Below are positions 61,929 through 64,000 of a DNA stretch of 64,000 nt, piece after piece (the first letter of the stretch is position 1; every line of letters starts with the position of its first letter). The notes below the pieces were generated by a model. It was not told the DNA's origin and did no database searches. It saw only the letters and a list, made by a program, of their open reading frames with translations. Source of the stretch: Pseudoruegeria sp. SHC-113 (GTDB lineage Bacteria > Pseudomonadota > Alphaproteobacteria > Rhodobacterales > Rhodobacteraceae); NCBI RefSeq assembly GCF_025376885.1, contig NZ_JAHUBR010000001.1, positions 1,054,001 through 1,118,000 on the forward strand, given 5' to 3'. The translations under genes were made by a program, and so were the position numbers.

Positions 61929-62510
61929 ATGAACACCCCCGCCCATCTTCTGCTCGGCGCCGCCGTCTTCGCCAAACCGGGCGCGCGGCTGGTGACGGCG
62001 GCAGCCGTTTTCGGCGCGCTGCTGCCCGACCTGTCGCTCTATCTGCTGGCCGGCGGCGCGATCTATGTGCTGGGGGTGCCGCCGGAGACGGTCTTTGGCG
62101 AGTACTACTTTTCCGACAGCTGGCAGACGATCTTTGCCATCGACAACAGCCTGATCCTCTGGGGGGCTTTGTTTGCCCTGTCCCTGGCGTGGGGCGGGGC
62201 AGCGCTGCGCGCCTTCGCCGGATCGGGGCTGCTGCACGTGGCCTCGGACTTCCTGCTGCACAACGATGATGCGCGCCGACAGTTCTGGCCTCTGAGCGAC
62301 TGGGTGTTCCATTCGCCCGTCAGCTACTGGGACCCGGACCACTACGGCTGGCTCATCGGGCCTCTGGAAATGCTGCTGTGCATCGGCTTGGCAATCGTGC
62401 TGTGGCGCCGCTTTCACGGGGTGATTGCAAGGCTCACTGTGCTGCTGCTGCTCGGGCTCGAAATCCTGCCTTGGGCCGTGTTTTTCCTGTTTCTTGGGGG
62501 GGGCAGCTAG
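61929..62510 (+). CDS. Small integral membrane protein (YdjM/DUF457-like; often mislabelled as a CobQ protein)
   Basis: 193 aa from ATG 61929. The N-terminal block MNTPAHLLLGAAVFAKPG resembles the HxxxG start of membrane-bound metal-dependent hydrolases of the YdjM type; HVASDFLLHNDDARRQFWPL supplies further His and Asp. About five hydrophobic segments follow. In this bacterial group such genes are named after the neighbouring cobQ, but nothing here indicates cobalamin chemistry. Function unknown. Confidence 0.75.
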   Translation: MNTPAHLLLGAAVFAKPGARLVTAAAVFGALLPDLSLYLLAGGAIYVLGVPPETVFGEYYFSDSWQTIFAIDNSLILWGALFALSLAWGGAALRAFAGSGLLHVASDFLLHNDDARRQFWPLSDWVFHSPVSYWDPDHYGWLIGPLEMLLCIGLAIVLWRRFHGVIARLTVLLLLGLEILPWAVFFLFLGGGS

Positions 62511-62540
62511 GGCGCTTCTGAAGCGGGAAAGCCCCAAAGA

Positions 62541-62574
62541 AAAAGCGCGTCCCCTTTCGGGGAACGCGCTTTTT
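62541..62574. terminator. Bidirectional terminator between convergent genes
   Basis: AAAAGCGCGT (62541-62550) pairs with ACGCGCTTTT (62564-62573), with an inner CCCC/GGGG around TTTC. A- and T-runs flank it on both strands, so it ends both the membrane-protein gene and the small gene at 62597. Confidence 0.88.
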
Positions 62575-62596
62575 GGGGGCGGGCGGAAGCCTTGGT

Positions 62597-62911
62597 TTAG
62601 GCGGCTTCAGCCTGTTGCTGGCGGCGTTCGCTCTCTTCGCGCGACAGCGCTACAGATGTGCGGATGCCTTTGGAAACGAAGTCCATCAGCCCGGAGACAA
62701 CCCGCTCGTTGGGGTCGATCCCGGCACAGGACAGCACTTCGCGCCCATCCCGCGAGCGTGCCCACCGGGCGATCTGCTCCGGTCCGTTGCCATATTTTTT
62801 GTCGTCGGCAATCGCGTCATCCAGTGCGGCCAGAACGACGGCGGCGAAAAGCTTGCGCGCGCGGTTGCCCTGTTCGTGGTTGAAAGCGGTGCCATCAACG
62901 AAATCAGCCAT
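62597..62911 (-). CDS. Conserved small Rhodobacterales protein (DUF6280-like)
   Basis: 104 aa, soluble. ARKLFAAVVLAALDDAIADD is helical, then GPEQIARWARSRDGREVLSCAGIDPNERVV. The C-terminal part is a Glu/Arg/Gln-rich helix. It resembles a short family kept in Rhodobacterales with no assigned function; the family name is from memory. It is divergent from efp across a 218-base gap. Confidence 0.75.
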   Translation of the reverse strand: MADFVDGTAFNHEQGNRARKLFAAVVLAALDDAIADDKKYGNGPEQIARWARSRDGREVLSCAGIDPNERVVSGLMDFVSKGIRTSVALSREESERRQQQAEAA

Positions 62912-63129
62912 CTCGTCGTCCTTTTTATTCTTGCTCTTGCAATTTTGGCGTTCGGCGAATATCGCGATTTCTGCGCGATTCGGTATCCCAATTATTTCAA
63001 GGGAGCCATGCGCCTAGTGCATAACTGGTGAAGCGGTGTACGGGTTCCTGGGTGACTTGTCAGCGCCTGACGTGCTGTATATAGGGTTGCGCCAATACCG
63101 ATCAACCCTCATTGACATGGTTTTGTTAC

Positions 63130-63693
63130 ATGCCAAAAATCAACGGAAACGAAATCCGCCCCGGCAACGTTCTGGAGCACAACGGCGGCCTCTGGGTTGC
63201 GGTGAAAGTGGATCACGTGAAACCCGGCAAGGGCGGCGCATTCGCCCAGGTCGAAATGAAGAACCTGCGCAACGGCTCGAAACTGAACGAGCGTTTCCGC
63301 AGCGCCGATAAGGTCGAGCGCGTGCGGCTTGAGCAGAAGGACCAGCAGTTCCTCTACGAGAGCGACGGCATGCTGGTCTTCATGGATTCCGAAACCTTCG
63401 AGCAGATCGAACTGCCCGCCGACATCCTCGGCGAGCGCCGCCCCTTCCTGCAGGACGGCATGACGATTGTCATCGAATACCATGAATCTGAAGCACTTAG
63501 CGCCACGCTGCCGCAGAAGGTGACCTGCACCATCGAGCAGACGGAGCCTGTGGTCAAAGGCCAAACGGCGGCGAACTCCTTCAAGCCGGCGATCCTCGAC
63601 AATGGCGTCAAGGTCATGGTGCCGCCCTTCGTCGGCCCCGGTGAAGCTATCGTGGTGAACACCGAAACCATGGAATATTCCGAGCGCGCCTAA
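63130..63693 (+). CDS. efp: Translation elongation factor P
   Basis: 187 aa from ATG 63130. It relieves ribosome stalling at polyproline runs. The KOW-like first domain carries Lys34 in [12 protein letters not shown], the residue modified by EpmA/EpmB in many bacteria. The OB domains follow, with the family end [11 protein letters not shown]. No modification gene is in the window. A terminator lies 28 bases after its stop. Confidence 0.97.
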   Translation: MPKINGNEIRPGNVLEHNGGLWVAVKVDHVKPGKGGAFAQVEMKNLRNGSKLNERFRSADKVERVRLEQKDQQFLYESDGMLVFMDSETFEQIELPADILGERRPFLQDGMTIVIEYHESEALSATLPQKVTCTIEQTEPVVKGQTAANSFKPAILDNGVKVMVPPFVGPGEAIVVNTETMEYSERA

Positions 63694-63721
63694 GCGGCAG
63701 CCTCAGACTGTACGAATGAAG

Positions 63722-63750
63722 AAGGGGCGCGGTTGCGCCCCTTTGTTTTT
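63722..63750 (+). terminator. Rho-independent terminator of efp
   Basis: AAGGGGCGC (63722-63730) and GCGCCCCTT (63735-63743) form a perfect 9-bp stem with loop GGTT, followed by TGTTTTTT. Confidence 0.92.
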
Positions 63751-63751
63751 T

Positions 63752-63851
63752 GCGAGGCTCTGCCTCGCGCTCCGGGATATTTTGACCAAGATGAAGGGGC
63801 CCCTTTCCTCTTGCCAAAAATACCTCGGGGGTGCGGGGGCAGAGCCCCCGC
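63752..63851. repeat. Two-hairpin dispersed intergenic repeat, copy C
   Basis: First hairpin GCGAGGC-TCT-GCCTCGC (63752-63768), middle with GGGATATTTT, GATGAAGGGGCCCC and CCTCTTGCC, second hairpin GCGGGGGC-AGA-GCCCCCGC (63833-63851). Compared with copy B, both sides of the first stem changed together (G-C to A-T), which keeps the pairing. Confidence 0.85.
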
Positions 63852-63853
63852 TC

Positions 63854-64000
63854 TTACGTTTGCAGCAGTCGTAACGTTGCGTCACCGGCGCGCAAGGGGC
63901 CGCTCGTTCGGTCAAATCGCAGGTAGGCGAGCGCCTTTTGGCCGCTTTGAGTGAAGAGTGTGCCGGCGGGTTTTCCCTCTGCGGTGATCTCGCTGCCCTC
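63854..64000 (-). CDS. ygfZ: Folate-binding YgfZ-like protein (C-terminal end only)
   Basis: The minus-strand frame is open from the window edge to a TAA at 63854-63856. The 48 residues seen include GTLFTQSGQKALAYLRFDR and end in ATLRLLQT, the C-terminal barrel of YgfZ/GcvT-like folate-binding proteins. These support Fe-S cluster repair and tRNA modification. The rest lies outside the window. Confidence 0.75.
   Translation of the reverse strand, partial: EGSEITAEGKPAGTLFTQSGQKALAYLRFDRTSGPLRAGDATLRLLQT

Noticed and set aside
61929-62510. A cobalamin biosynthesis role for the small membrane protein beside cobQ
   Set aside because: It has no similarity to CobQ or other cob enzymes; only its location links it to cobQ.
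1-64000. CRISPR arrays and rRNA genes
   Set aside because: No regularly spaced repeat series and no rRNA-like sequence were found on reading through.

Overview
The window reads as chromosomal DNA of a high-GC alphaproteobacterium of the marine Roseobacter type (Rhodobacterales). Supporting signs are the dense, overlapping catabolic operons with TRAP and ABC importers, complete genes for 2,3-dihydroxypropane-1-sulfonate (DHPS) breakdown, a hairpin-bearing intergenic repeat of a kind common in this group, and housekeeping genes (cobQ, efp, a ygfZ-like end, pcm-like, tolC) typical of the order. The genus cannot be fixed from sequence alone.

Layout. 0-8.6 kb: small-molecule redox genes: a cut-off aldehyde dehydrogenase, LysR/nitroreductase, a luciferase-like oxidoreductase, an SDR, and a two-subunit molybdenum hydroxylase with a divergent TetR regulator and two matching operators. 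8.6-18.8 kb: a DHPS regulon. A tripartite TRAP importer feeds two 2-dehydrogenases (hpsO/hpsP type), HpsN (DHPS to sulfolactate) and SuyAB (sulfolactate to pyruvate plus sulfite), next to an LDH2-type dehydrogenase. A divergent LacI regulator has twin palindromic operators. 18.8-19.8 kb: a stand-alone BLUF photoreceptor and a DUF2478 NTPase-like protein.

19.9-35.7 kb: a second, apparently undescribed catabolic regulon. One minus-strand run of 14 genes (ABC ATPase, binding protein, two permeases, SnoaL-like protein, a second HpsN/HisD-like dehydrogenase, SnoaL-like protein, SDR, LacI, SnoaL-like protein, bicupin, MetE/EaCoMT-like zinc enzyme, alpha/beta hydrolase, RraA-like protein) and a divergent pair (SnoaL-like protein, TIM-barrel hydrolase) share a promoter region with two LacI-type operators. 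The four SnoaL/NTF2-like proteins carry five copies of one recurring motif. The substrate is unknown. 35.7-40.5 kb: an AraC regulator, a secreted amidohydrolase and two outer-membrane channel-like proteins.

40.65-46.0 kb: a small integrative element in tRNA-Ser(GCU). It has a tyrosine integrase, a coiled-coil membrane protein, a serine recombinase and a ParB-like protein; a 13-bp duplication of the tRNA end and matching candidate integrase arm sites mark its two ends. 46.0-56.25 kb: transferred DNA between a truncated IS3 and a decayed IS6 element. It carries a LysR regulator, a sugar-type ABC importer, a cytoplasmic Cys-type sulfatase, an aldose-epimerase-like protein and the radical-SAM sulfatase maturase. 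56.9-64 kb: the conserved chromosome resumes with tRNA-Cys, a PCMT-like gene, tolC, a PopZ-like protein, cobQ, efp and the end of a ygfZ-like gene. No CRISPR array or rRNA was seen.
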